Source of the DNA: a virus
Strand: one strand, 5' to 3'
IMG/VR virus record: IMGVR_UViG_3300046517_000759
Location: 1 to 37,731 of that record
Length of the DNA stretch: 37,731 bases
Shown: positions 30,886 to 37,038 of the stretch, in pieces
Layout: every line of letters starts with the position of its first letter
Position numbering within the stretch: the stretch's first letter is position 1
Notes under the pieces: model-generated
Database searches by the model: none
What the model was told of the DNA's origin: nothing
The model's input: the letters and a program-made list of their open reading frames with translations, nothing else
Translations under genes and position numbers: made by a program

Positions 30886-31133
30886 GCGCTGGCCGCCTCC
30901 CGGTAATCCACCTCGGTCCGCTGGTACAGCCCGCGCCCCACCTGCTCGACCAGCCCCAGCTTGACCAGCGCGCGGAGTGAATTGCGCGCCCATGAGTTGC
31001 CCTGCGAGCGACTGCGTACACCCTTCTTCGGGTACGTCGCGCGCGCCAAGTCTTCGAGGATTACGGGCACGTGCGGGTCGGGGAATGCGTCGAGTGTCGC
31101 CTGTTCTTTCGCGTTCAATGCCTTGGTTCCCAT
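30882..31133 (-). CDS. Winged-helix DNA-binding protein
   Basis: 83 aa from ATG 31133-31131 with AAGGA upstream. The region VPVILEDLARATYPKKGVRS then NSLRALVKLGLVEQVGRGLY is a standard winged-helix arrangement: a helix pair, a recognition helix (SWARNSLRALVKLGLV) and a wing (EQVGRGLYQR). Likely a transcription regulator; its binding site is not known. The gap before it holds the 34-aa membrane peptide gene. Confidence 0.75.
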   Translation of the reverse strand: MGTKALNAKEQATLDAFPDPHVPVILEDLARATYPKKGVRSRSQGNSWARNSLRALVKLGLVEQVGRGLYQRTEVDYREAASA

Positions 31134-31147
31134 GTTGATCCTTTCTA

Positions 31148-31252
31148 CTACGGTTTCGCTCCACTGCCCAACGACAAAACAGTCAGCGCGAGCACGAGCC
31201 ATAGCGCCGACATGACCACCTGCCCGACGCGCTTGATTGCGCGATGGTTCAT
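31148..31252 (-). CDS. Hidden 34-aa single-span membrane peptide
   Basis: ATG at 31252-31250 overlaps the upstream TGA (ATGA). MNHRAIKRVGQVVMSALWLV continues LALTVLSLGSGAKP: a basic start and one membrane span. Two stop codons in a row (TAG TAG) follow. In an early operon such peptides can block host functions or superinfection; no specific evidence here. Confidence 0.6.
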   Translation of the reverse strand: MNHRAIKRVGQVVMSALWLVLALTVLSLGSGAKP

Positions 31253-31563
31253 TTGCCGGCCGCCCGTAGTACGAACGTCACGTCGGCCACCGTCCTGCCC
31301 GACTCATCGTTCCACTGTTCGAGCCATTCGACCTTGAGGCGTTCCCGAAGCATCGCCTTGGCCTCGTCTACGGCGGCGTGCGAGTTGTTCAGCGCGCCGA
31401 CGTGACGAAGGGCGCCCACGAGCGATGTTTCCTCGATGAAGTCGGGATGCGTGAAACTGTCAACGCGCACGGGCTTCCCGTTGCTGCGCGCATAGGACCC
31501 CTGGCACCATCCACGCGCCTCCAGCCTGTCGGCCGCCGCGCGCATCACTTCCACGGCGTCCAT
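31249..31563 (-). CDS. DUF6197-like protein
   Basis: 104 aa from ATG 31563-31561 (TGATG overlap). The pattern AAADRLEARGWCQGSYARSN, a central helix and the end WNDESGRTVADVTFVLRAAG match what I recall of DUF6197 proteins, which occur in actinobacterial genomes and phages with no known function. This is the best hint on host range, but from memory only. Confidence 0.65.
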   Translation of the reverse strand: MDAVEVMRAAADRLEARGWCQGSYARSNGKPVRVDSFTHPDFIEETSLVGALRHVGALNNSHAAVDEAKAMLRERLKVEWLEQWNDESGRTVADVTFVLRAAGK

Positions 31564-31793
31564 CACTTGACCTCCGTCCACGACGCGCTCACATGCCCAC
31601 CCGGCGAACTGAATTCGTTCGGGCTGGCCGCAAAGGTCAATTTCGCGTCGGCCGGCAGGCGCAACAGGCGGATGAGGTCGGCGGCGTAGAAGGTGGCCGT
31701 CTTGTTCCGCGTCACTGTCGATTCAGTGACGATGGCCACACCTTTGATTCTGCGACGTGGCTTGACCGTCGTTCCGTTGGTGTCCTCGCTCAT
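31563..31793 (-). CDS. 76-aa protein, unknown, early operon
   Basis: The ATG at 31793 overlaps the exonuclease TGA (ATGA). Sequence: a basic start (TVKPRRRIKG), then TATFYAADLIRLLRLPADAK and a beta-like tail (GGHVSASWTEVK). No Cys and no known motif. Confidence 0.7.
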   Translation of the reverse strand: MSEDTNGTTVKPRRRIKGVAIVTESTVTRNKTATFYAADLIRLLRLPADAKLTFAASPNEFSSPGGHVSASWTEVK

Positions 31794-32536
31794 GTGTCCT
31801 CGCTTTCAAAGATCAATTGGCTATCCTGCTCGGGCAGTTCCAGGTCCACGATGGCCGACGAATAGCCCGGCCAGCTGTCCGAGTCGACGCACACCTTGAG
31901 TCGCTCGCACCACAGGCGGCATAGCTTGCGGCCCTGCTCGATGGTGCGCTCGCCGACACGAAACACGGTCACAACGAACGGCGGTTTTGACTCGACGGCC
32001 ACGATGTAGGCCGTGCGAACAAAGGGCTGCGTCTCGTCGTATACGCCGTCGAGATACCACGCCAGTTGCGCGTGATAGGCGTACTCGATGACCTTCCACT
32101 GGAATTTGCGCGGGTCGGACGTCTCTCCCGTCTTGAGTTCAGTCAGGAAGTCGCGCCCGCGTACGTCGGGCGTGCCCCTGCACGGGCCGACCATCGGGTC
32201 GGTCCAATAGACAGTCTCCTCGCGGTCCCCTTCCAGTACGCGCATGGCGTCGGGCGTGGACGTGACCGCGTTCGCCATCCCGTGCGCGTCCCTGGCTTCG
32301 TTGGCCGTAAGGATGATCGCATCAGGGTTCTGGTCGGCTAGCCAGGCGTCGTATTCCTTACCCCGGCGCACCTTTCCTTCGGCGTACCCGACCACTCGCC
32401 GGCCGCCCAGGATGAGCGAGTGAGCCGCCGTCCCCACCGACATAGCCGACGTGGTTTCCTGCGAGCTGGCCGCGAAGTGCGCTGGCGAGCGGCCCATCAG
32501 CTTGAGGCGTGAGAAGCGCAACGGCTGGCCGTTCAT
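31790..32536 (-). CDS. RecE-like PD-(D/E)XK exonuclease
   Basis: 248 aa. The start is ATG 32536-32534: GGAGG lies 7 nt upstream and it overlaps the membrane-peptide TGA as ATGA; an ATG at 32548 would bypass this. Nuclease core: GTAAHSLILGG (H39), GTPD (D124), ELK (E133, K135), and YAYHAQLAWYLDG (Q157), the order of lambda-type/RecE exonucleases. These resect double-strand ends for recombination. With the SSB-like gene directly upstream it makes a recombination pair. Confidence 0.85.
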   Translation of the reverse strand: MNGQPLRFSRLKLMGRSPAHFAASSQETTSAMSVGTAAHSLILGGRRVVGYAEGKVRRGKEYDAWLADQNPDAIILTANEARDAHGMANAVTSTPDAMRVLEGDREETVYWTDPMVGPCRGTPDVRGRDFLTELKTGETSDPRKFQWKVIEYAYHAQLAWYLDGVYDETQPFVRTAYIVAVESKPPFVVTVFRVGERTIEQGRKLCRLWCERLKVCVDSDSWPGYSSAIVDLELPEQDSQLIFESEDT

Positions 32537-32640
32537 TTGCGCCTCCATGACTGAACGATTTCAACGGTGAACGCGCCGACGATGACGATAAAAACGCAGG
32601 TAATAAACCAGTGTAGATAGATCAAGTGTGCAAGCGCCAT
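32533..32640 (-). CDS. Hidden 35-aa membrane peptide
   Basis: ATG at 32640-32638 directly after the upstream TAG; TGA overlaps the exonuclease ATG. MALAHLIYLHWFITCVFIVI then VGAFTVEIVQSWRRK is one long membrane span with a basic tail. Coupled on both sides between two DNA-processing genes. A host-takeover or exclusion role is possible; not testable from sequence. Confidence 0.6.
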   Translation of the reverse strand: MALAHLIYLHWFITCVFIVIVGAFTVEIVQSWRRK

Positions 32641-33039
32641 CTAGCCACCACCATGCAACGTCGCGTCGGGCGGCGTGAGAGCGAATCCCTCGGGCGACTC
32701 AAGGGCCGGCTTGCTGGCCGGCAGCTTGTTGCGCACGCGGATACAGTCCACCATGCCCTCCTTCGTCTTGGTGGTCGTCGGGTAGATGGTGATTTTGTGG
32801 CCCACCCACTTGGCCGCCTCGAACGTGCCGAGTAGCGCGCCGATTGTGTTGATGTTCGTTATGTTTACTCCCAGCGGCTTAGTCTTGCCCTTGAAGTGGA
32901 TCATGGGCATCTTCTTGGCCCCGCCGGCCGACGTGACCTCGCCTTGGACGACGCGCTCAATTTCCACCGTGCAATCCTTCCCTTGGAGGTCGAACGCGTA
33001 CAGAAACTTGCGGTCAAGCATGGCGCGCACGTCACTCAT
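32641..33039 (-). CDS. Putative single-strand DNA-binding/annealing-like protein
   Basis: 132 aa from ATG 33039-33037; ATGs at 33045 and 33063 are less likely. The sequence SDVRAMLDRKFLYAFDLQGK, TVEIERVVQGEVTSAG, PMIHFKGKTKPLGVNITNIN, WVGHKITIYPTT resembles a conserved phage protein usually found beside RecE/RecT-type genes and sometimes called SSB-like. OB-fold character is suggested by the strand pattern but is not proven. Confidence 0.65.
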   Translation of the reverse strand: MSDVRAMLDRKFLYAFDLQGKDCTVEIERVVQGEVTSAGGAKKMPMIHFKGKTKPLGVNITNINTIGALLGTFEAAKWVGHKITIYPTTTKTKEGMVDCIRVRNKLPASKPALESPEGFALTPPDATLHGGG

Positions 33040-33142
33040 CGTCATCCCCAAAGTCGTCGCCATCGTCCTGTTCGCGCTCGCCTTCGATCAGCTCGTCGGT
33101 GTAGTCGGCCTCGACGTCGGCCGGGTCGGGAAAGTTATTCAT
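33032..33142 (-). CDS. Hidden 36-aa highly acidic protein
   Basis: ATG at 33142-33140 overlaps the upstream gene; the TGA at 33034-33032 lies inside the next gene. MNNFPDPADVEADYTDELIE then GEREQDDGDDFGDDDE: 17 of 36 residues are Asp or Glu, with one Arg. Such acid density is seen in DNA mimics and in SSB C-terminal tails; note that it precedes the SSB-like gene. Function unknown. Confidence 0.6.
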   Translation of the reverse strand: MNNFPDPADVEADYTDELIEGEREQDDGDDFGDDDE

Positions 33143-33389
33143 CGGAGCGCGCCTTGATGTCGTACGCGAAGACGAAGTATTGAACGATTTGGCGGGCGGC
33201 ATCCTCGGGCGTACGTGGCGTCTCAAGGATGCGCGTGACGCCCGCGACCAGTTCTCCCAGCGCATCAGCCGGCTTAGGCGCGTCTAGGTCATCGAGCGCG
33301 AAACCGGCAGGCATGCAGGCGAGGCACTGCGACGTGCCCGTGAGTCGCCAGTGGAGCGGGTGGGCGCACGAAGCGGCGAGCGAGATCAT
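33135..33389 (-). CDS. 84-aa protein with cysteines, early operon
   Basis: The ATG at 33389 overlaps the upstream TGA (ATGA). N-terminal MISLAASCAHPLHWRLTGTS then QCLACMPAGF: three Cys and one His in the order C-x2-H … C-x2-C, possibly a zinc finger. The C-terminal part is helical (RQIVQYFVFAYDIKARSDE). Function unknown. Confidence 0.68.
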   Translation of the reverse strand: MISLAASCAHPLHWRLTGTSQCLACMPAGFALDDLDAPKPADALGELVAGVTRILETPRTPEDAARQIVQYFVFAYDIKARSDE

Positions 33390-33487
33390 TGCGCACCTCC
33401 AAACACCAGCTCGCGCATCGTCTCGTAAGGCGTCGCGACCGTCTGCTCGTCCTCGTCGTCGCGCTCGTCGTCGGCTTGTTTGTTCAT
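33386..33487 (-). CDS. Hidden 33-aa acidic protein
   Basis: ATG at 33487-33485 overlaps the TGA of the 66-aa gene (ATGA). MNKQADDERDDEDEQTVATP then YETMRELVFGGAQ is acidic in its first half. A second acidic mini-protein in this operon. It is coupled on both sides, so translation is likely; function unknown. Confidence 0.58.
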   Translation of the reverse strand: MNKQADDERDDEDEQTVATPYETMRELVFGGAQ

Positions 33488-33684
33488 GGCCGCACCGAGT
33501 AGATGCGCGGGCCGCGCGAGAAATCGCACGCGCCGTCGTGCCCATCGTCCAGCCGGCATTTCTTGTCGACGTACCACAGCGACGGCATGCCACCTCGGCC
33601 GGACATGCGCGTCTCGCGAGTGATTCGGTGACAACGGGGCGCCTTCTTCGGGGATGACACTTCGATGACCTGCGCGTTTTCCAT
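33484..33684 (-). CDS. 66-aa first gene of the main leftward operon
   Basis: The ATG at 33684 follows P4's 14-nt leader with GGAGG. MENAQVIEVSSPKKAPRCHR, then RGGMPSLWYVDKKCRLDDGH and DGACDFSRGP: three Cys and two His, in an order that may bind zinc. Being first after a repressible promoter it should be an immediate-early protein. Family unknown. Confidence 0.72.
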   Translation of the reverse strand: MENAQVIEVSSPKKAPRCHRITRETRMSGRGGMPSLWYVDKKCRLDDGHDGACDFSRGPRIYSVRP

Positions 33685-33704
33685 GTTCGTGACCTCCGAA
33701 AGAG

Positions 33705-33742
33705 ACTATCGCACGGGCGCTAGCGGGTGTCAATAATTATTT
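33705..33742 (-). promoter_or_regulatory. Leftward promoter P4, start of the ~31.6-kb main operon
   Basis: Minus strand: AATAATTATT (33741-33732), -35 TTGACA (33733-33728), 17-bp spacer, -10 GATAGT (33710-33705), predicted start near 33698, then GGAGG (33697-33693) and ATG at 33684. No further copy of the operator occurs from here to P3 at 2.07 kb, so most of the genome may hang on this one promoter or on another promoter type. Confidence 0.85.
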
Positions 33743-33877
33743 TACGTACCATCGAGGCTTCATGGCGGCGGCGTATTTGGCGTCGATTTCGGCCATGGTC
33801 ACCTGATACTTGATCGCCCACATGCAGAACACGGCCAGCGACCAGATGTCGCATGCGATGCCCTCGCCCGGCCTCAC
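33737..33877 (-). CDS. Hidden 46-aa protein at the end of the repressor operon
   Basis: GTG at 33877-33875 overlaps the VRR-NUC TGA (GTGA). VRPGEGIACDIWSLAVFCMW then AIKYQVTMAEIDAKYAAAMK and PRWYVK; the first part is moderately hydrophobic. The TAA at 33739-33737 is inside the AT-rich core of P4, so the operon end and the next promoter share bases. Unknown function. Confidence 0.6.
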   Translation of the reverse strand: MRPGEGIACDIWSLAVFCMWAIKYQVTMAEIDAKYAAAMKPRWYVK

Positions 33878-34149
33878 GGTACCAGCCCAACGACGATGAG
33901 TGCCTCGGCTACCCCTGTGACCACGTGCGGCGTCTGCCCCTTCCATTCGGCCCACCACTTCACCTGACTGGGCGTGAATCGGTTGCGCCCATCCTTGTTC
34001 TTGACCTCGATCAAGTAGGTCACTCCGGCCCGACCGACGAGCAAATCCGGGGTGCCCTTGGAGTACATGCCGGCATCGATGTGTGTTACGCTGCAACCGA
34101 CCTCGCGCAGGGCTGCCACGATGGCTTTGGTGGGAATGTCCGACTTCAA
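33874..34149 (-). CDS. VRR-NUC family nuclease
   Basis: 91 aa from TTG 34149-34147; GGGAGG 8 nt upstream and TTGA overlap support it. KGTPDLLVGRAGVTYLIEVK has D35, E48, K50, and FTPSQVKWWAEW has Q62, the usual VRR-NUC order. Phage members are stand-alone nucleases thought to cut branched DNA such as Holliday junctions. It is unusual that it lies in the repressor operon, where it would be made when the phage is quiet. Confidence 0.83.
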   Translation of the reverse strand: MKSDIPTKAIVAALREVGCSVTHIDAGMYSKGTPDLLVGRAGVTYLIEVKNKDGRNRFTPSQVKWWAEWKGQTPHVVTGVAEALIVVGLVP

Positions 34150-34391
34150 TTCACACCTCCCATCAGCCCGTCGGCTAGTGCCAACGCCTTCGTGAGTCGC
34201 GAGATAGCCAGCGCCATCTCCCACTGGCCAAGTGGCTTGCGTGCCAGGCTTTCGACGAATCGCGCGTGCTCTAGCGCCTTCTCGACGACACACACGCGGT
34301 CAGGCTCGCGCGCGGCTATCTGTTCGCGTAGGCGTTCGCAGTCGCGCACGAGTTCGACGGCCGTCGCGTGGACCTTCTCGTCGGCGTTCAC
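34146..34391 (-). CDS. 81-aa helical protein, repressor operon
   Basis: GTG at 34391-34389 overlaps the repressor TGA (GTGA). Helical (ATAVELVRDCERLREQIAAR; LEHARFVESLARKPLGQWEM; ISRLTKALALADGLMGG). Two Cys, no known motif. It may be a repressor partner or antirepressor by position only. Confidence 0.68.
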   Translation of the reverse strand: MNADEKVHATAVELVRDCERLREQIAAREPDRVCVVEKALEHARFVESLARKPLGQWEMALAISRLTKALALADGLMGGVN

Positions 34392-34600
34392 GAGCAGTCA
34401 CCGATCAACTCGGCCACCGTGCAGCCCAGCGCGCGGGCCAGCTTGCCGATTACCGTGAGGCTGGCCGAGCTGGTGCGCGATTCGATGTTGTTCACCGTCG
34501 TCCCTGTGACCTTCGCTCGGCGGGCTAGTTCGCGCTGCGACAGGCCGGCTTCTTCGCGTCTCAACTTGAGTTCTACCGACAGGGAATGCGCTGGCGTCAT
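34388..34600 (-). CDS. Leaderless XRE-family repressor, 70 aa
   Basis: The ATG at 34600 lies exactly 6 nt after the -10 of P5, as in leaderless lambda cI from PRM. The whole protein is an XRE helix-turn-helix domain: ELKLRREEAGLSQRELARRA, KVTGTTVNNIESRTSSASLT, VIGKLARALGCTVAELIGD. There is no C-terminal dimerisation or autocleavage domain, so it is unlikely to respond to RecA-type induction. It faces the rightward genes across a symmetric operator and probably controls all AATAATTATTGAC promoters. Confidence 0.85.
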   Translation of the reverse strand: MTPAHSLSVELKLRREEAGLSQRELARRAKVTGTTVNNIESRTSSASLTVIGKLARALGCTVAELIGDCS

Positions 34601-34606
34601 GTTGGC

Positions 34607-34635
34607 AGAATGGCACGTCCATAAGGGGGTGTCAA
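34607..34635 (-). promoter_or_regulatory. Leftward promoter P5 for the repressor
   Basis: Minus strand: -35 TTGACA (34635-34630), 17-bp spacer, -10 CATTCT (34612-34607), then 6 nt and ATG. On this strand the AT core is followed by one extra T before TTGACA, so operator and -35 are shifted by 1 bp compared with the six other promoters. The -10 is weak. This offset may tune autorepression or activation. Confidence 0.75.
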
Positions 34636-34648
34636 ATAATTATTGACA
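34630..34648. promoter_or_regulatory. Symmetric operator between divergent promoters
   Basis: TGTCAAATAATTATTGACA: arms TGTCAA and TTGACA are perfect inverted repeats around 7 bp, and the inner AATAATTATT is itself a palindrome. Each arm is a -35 element of one divergent promoter. This is the only site with two full arms; the other five have one arm plus the palindromic core. Likely binding site of the XRE protein. Confidence 0.75.
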
Positions 34649-34671
34649 GGCTAACGGGCGAGCCTTAGTAT
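34635..34671 (+). promoter_or_regulatory. Rightward promoter P6
   Basis: Plus strand: AATAATTATT (34635-34644), -35 TTGACA (34643-34648), 17-bp spacer, -10 TAGTAT (34666-34671), 6 nt, then ATG at 34678. Drives the right-arm operon beginning with a 10-codon ORF. Best -10 of the set. Confidence 0.85.
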
Positions 34672-34677
34672 GGGCAC

Positions 34678-34710
34678 ATGAGCACGATTTCTCTCCCAGT
34701 GCGCAGATGA
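34678..34710 (+). CDS. Leaderless 10-codon leader ORF
   Basis: ATG at 34678 sits 6 nt after the P6 -10. It reads MSTISLPVRR and stops TGA at 34708-34710, overlapping the ATG of the 459-aa gene (ATGA). The large gene has no SD, so ribosomes that load at the 5'-terminal ATG and reinitiate at the overlap would be its main source of translation. The peptide itself may have no role. Confidence 0.55.
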   Translation: MSTISLPVRR

Positions 34711-36086
34711 GCGACGCCATCTCAAAAGGGCCGTGGACCGCTTGCGGCGCGAAGGACGGCAAGTGCTCGTGTGGCTTGATCTGGAGCAAGGCCGAAGACC
34801 GCGTGGTGGCCATGGTGCAGCGAGAGGACGAATCGGGGTCGTGCTCGGATGAGACCTTCCACGCGAACTGCGCCGCGATTGCTGCGCTGCCTGAAACGCT
34901 CGCCGACCTCACCGCTACCCGTACTCGGGTGGCTGAGCTGGAGGCGCGCGAAGCCGGCCACCAACGAACGGTCGACGCCCTGTATCGCGACCTCGCCGCT
35001 CTCCGAGAGAGGCTGGGGGAGGCGCGGGAGGCGCTAGAGACAATCGCCGAGTACGACACCGACTTTGCGAAGGGCCCGGCCGACAACGTCGCGGCATTGC
35101 AGACCGTGGCCGAGCGCGCCCTCGCCCGCCTCGACGCCTCCCCCCAGGCTGACCCCATGGGGGATATGTGGCCGCCGCCGTATCACATGCAACTTTGTAC
35201 GGGCGACGATTGTACCGAATGCGCGCGGCTGACGGCTACCCCCGTACAGGCTGCTCCCCCGTGCCCCTGCGTCGCCGGTCCCGCGTGCAGGCCGACGTGT
35301 ACATGCGCCAACCCTGTGCAGTCTGGCGGGTGTCTTCGGTGCTCGAACTACGGCGCGGCTACCCCCGTACAGGGAGCGCCGCCGTGTCGTTGCGGGTCGG
35401 GGCTGCATCCGCGTCGATGTGAGCTGCACCCGAACAGGTACGCCGAGCACTGTGCCGAAATCAGCGCCGAGAGCGTCCAGGCAGCGCCAGCCGATGGGCC
35501 GACGCCGCGTGATTGCATCCATGGGCGACGGACATGCGAGCCGTGCGCGTGGACGGCTGGATACCCCAGGGAGCTTTTGCAGGGTGGCGCGGCAGTTTGG
35601 AAGCTGCGCGACTTCGACGGCGAACAATGGAGGGACGTACCAGCCGATGGGCCGACGTGCGCGGCGTGGTGCGGAACGATGTACGACCAGCACACAACGT
35701 CCGATTGCGCGGTCAAGGCGTGGGGCAACGGTAGTCGTTGCTACTGCACCAAGCCTTGTCGCGACGCTGGCCGTCCCCTGCGCCCCGTTCTAAAGAGCGG
35801 AACGGGGCCGAGCACGCTGGCTGAGGAATTGGAAAGCGCGGCCTTCGTTCTTGACGAGGCAATCGGCACAGCCGCTTACGGGCACAAAGGGGCAGCTATC
35901 GTCGGGTCTGTTCTCGCCGCCCGTCTCCGTGCCAGGGCAGCGCGGGCGAGGGAACTGATGGGCCTCCATGAGTTCTGCTCGGACAGTCGGCGAGAAAACC
36001 GGCCGTGTCATGCCTGCTGCGCGTGCGTACTGCGCGATGTGGGCGGTCCCGACCTCGGCCCTACTCGTAGAGGAGAGCCTGCATGA
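34707..36086 (+). CDS. 459-aa cysteine-rich modular early protein
   Basis: The first 150 residues resemble the Ead/Ea22-like domain of phage early proteins (KGPWTACGAKDGKCSCGL, then helices ADLTATRTRVAELEAREAGH). The rest is cysteine-rich: about 33 Cys overall, with repeated pieces ATPVQAAPPCPC / ATPVQGAPPCRC and PADGPT twice. It includes YCTKPCRDAG, echoing the 141-aa left-arm protein, and ends with CHACCACVLRD. Probably many zinc sites. Exact DNA repeats (35232-35248 = 35357-35373; 35487-35504 = 35640-35657) show growth by duplication. Function unknown. Confidence 0.8.
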   Translation: MSDAISKGPWTACGAKDGKCSCGLIWSKAEDRVVAMVQREDESGSCSDETFHANCAAIAALPETLADLTATRTRVAELEAREAGHQRTVDALYRDLAALRERLGEAREALETIAEYDTDFAKGPADNVAALQTVAERALARLDASPQADPMGDMWPPPYHMQLCTGDDCTECARLTATPVQAAPPCPCVAGPACRPTCTCANPVQSGGCLRCSNYGAATPVQGAPPCRCGSGLHPRRCELHPNRYAEHCAEISAESVQAAPADGPTPRDCIHGRRTCEPCAWTAGYPRELLQGGAAVWKLRDFDGEQWRDVPADGPTCAAWCGTMYDQHTTSDCAVKAWGNGSRCYCTKPCRDAGRPLRPVLKSGTGPSTLAEELESAAFVLDEAIGTAAYGHKGAAIVGSVLAARLRARAARARELMGLHEFCSDSRRENRPCHACCACVLRDVGGPDLGPTRRGEPA

Positions 36087-36187
36087 TTCTGTTCCATACC
36101 CTGCCAACACCTACCCGCAGAGGGGCGAGCGAGTGGGCCGTGCGCCGTGGGCTTGTCTACCGCGAACGCCGAGAGGAGCCGTCATGA
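36083..36187 (+). CDS. Hidden 34-aa basic protein
   Basis: ATG at 36083 overlaps the stop of the 459-aa gene (ATGA); TGA at 36185-36187 overlaps the next ATG. MILFHTLPTPTRRGASEWAV then RRGLVYRERREEPS is basic, with nine Arg. Its 3' end includes the purine-rich GAGAGGAG that can serve as SD for the next gene, so it may partly be a translation bridge. Confidence 0.5.
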   Translation: MILFHTLPTPTRRGASEWAVRRGLVYRERREEPS

Positions 36188-36408
36188 CTGCGAGGGAGCG
36201 GGCCGAGGGCGTCGTGCGTGCCATGGGTTACACGCGGCCGAGTGCAATTGAGCTGCATCGCCGTAAGGTCGAAGCCGCCATCCTCGCCGCCCAGAGCGAC
36301 GAGAGGGAACGGTGCGCGCACGAACTTGACTGTTGGCGCGGCGGCGGCCCGCTAGAGGTCATCGCCGCTGCCCTGCGCGCTCTCCCCCCAGAGGACGTGA
36401 AGCCATGA
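36184..36408 (+). CDS. 74-aa helical protein, unknown
   Basis: ATG at 36184 with GAGAGGAG upstream. MTARERAEGVVRAMGYTRPS, then ELHRRKVEAAILAAQSDERE and RCAHELDCWRGG. This helix pattern, A-I-x-A-A-x-x-x-E-R-x-R-C, is common in small phage proteins encoded near Ead-like genes. Function unknown. Confidence 0.7.
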   Translation: MTARERAEGVVRAMGYTRPSAIELHRRKVEAAILAAQSDERERCAHELDCWRGGGPLEVIAAALRALPPEDVKP

Positions 36409-36644
36409 GCTACCGTCGCGTGTTGGTGTTGGGGGACCTTCGCAGCCCCGTCTATGAGGTCCCAGGGAACCCGGAACCGTCGGTCGACATCGCGCTCATG
36501 CCCGAGCGCCGCCTATCCTTCGAGCCGCCCGACCCGCACAGTATCGTGGCCTATCGTCTTCGGTTCGAGTACGTCGACACCGAGCCAAGCCCCATCAAAG
36601 GCGACTCCACCCGCACCTACGTCTACCGCTGTGACCGGCTATGA
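36405..36644 (+). CDS. 79-aa beta-rich protein, unknown
   Basis: ATG at 36405 overlaps the previous TGA (ATGA). MSYRRVLVLGDLRSPVYEVP, then SIVAYRLRFEYVDTEPSPIK and RTYVYRCDRL: strand-rich, one Cys. No motif recognised. Confidence 0.68.
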   Translation: MSYRRVLVLGDLRSPVYEVPGNPEPSVDIALMPERRLSFEPPDPHSIVAYRLRFEYVDTEPSPIKGDSTRTYVYRCDRL

Positions 36645-37024
36645 GCGCGACCCCTCACCATCACAGGTGGGTGAAGGTCGCCGTCCCGGGCTCCCGGTGC
36701 TGCCACGCCTGCAACACGTTCACGCGCAGCTCGTGGAAAGCTTCAGCCTGGTGCGACGGATGCATAACCGGCGTCTGTGAGTATCACGACCCTCGCCGTC
36801 CCCCGACCCCAGCAGAGCGGGAGGAGCGCCGGGTGCTGCTGAGGGCGGCACGATGGCTGCGCAAGCAACCGAGCCCGCCGAGCCTCAAGGGGATGAAGGA
36901 GTCGCCGAGCGCGTGGTGGGACCTTCATCCCGGCGACGAGAGAGACGGGTGGTACTGCCTTGCCGGCAGCGACTACGCCGAGAGCGCCGCCTACTCCTGG
37001 ACCGATGGCCCGCCGCGTCGCTAA
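36641..37024 (+). CDS. 127-aa zinc-binding protein
   Basis: ATG at 36641 overlaps the previous TGA. N-terminal HHHRWVKVAVPGSRCCHACN, then WCDGCITGVCEYHD, gives CCxxC and CxxC-x4-C with nearby His: a likely two-site zinc domain. The rest is basic helix (REERRVLLRAARWLRKQPS) and a Trp/Tyr-rich end. Last gene before P7. Confidence 0.72.
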   Translation: MSATPHHHRWVKVAVPGSRCCHACNTFTRSSWKASAWCDGCITGVCEYHDPRRPPTPAEREERRVLLRAARWLRKQPSPPSLKGMKESPSAWWDLHPGDERDGWYCLAGSDYAESAAYSWTDGPPRR

Positions 37025-37038
37025 TCGACCCCGGTGCC

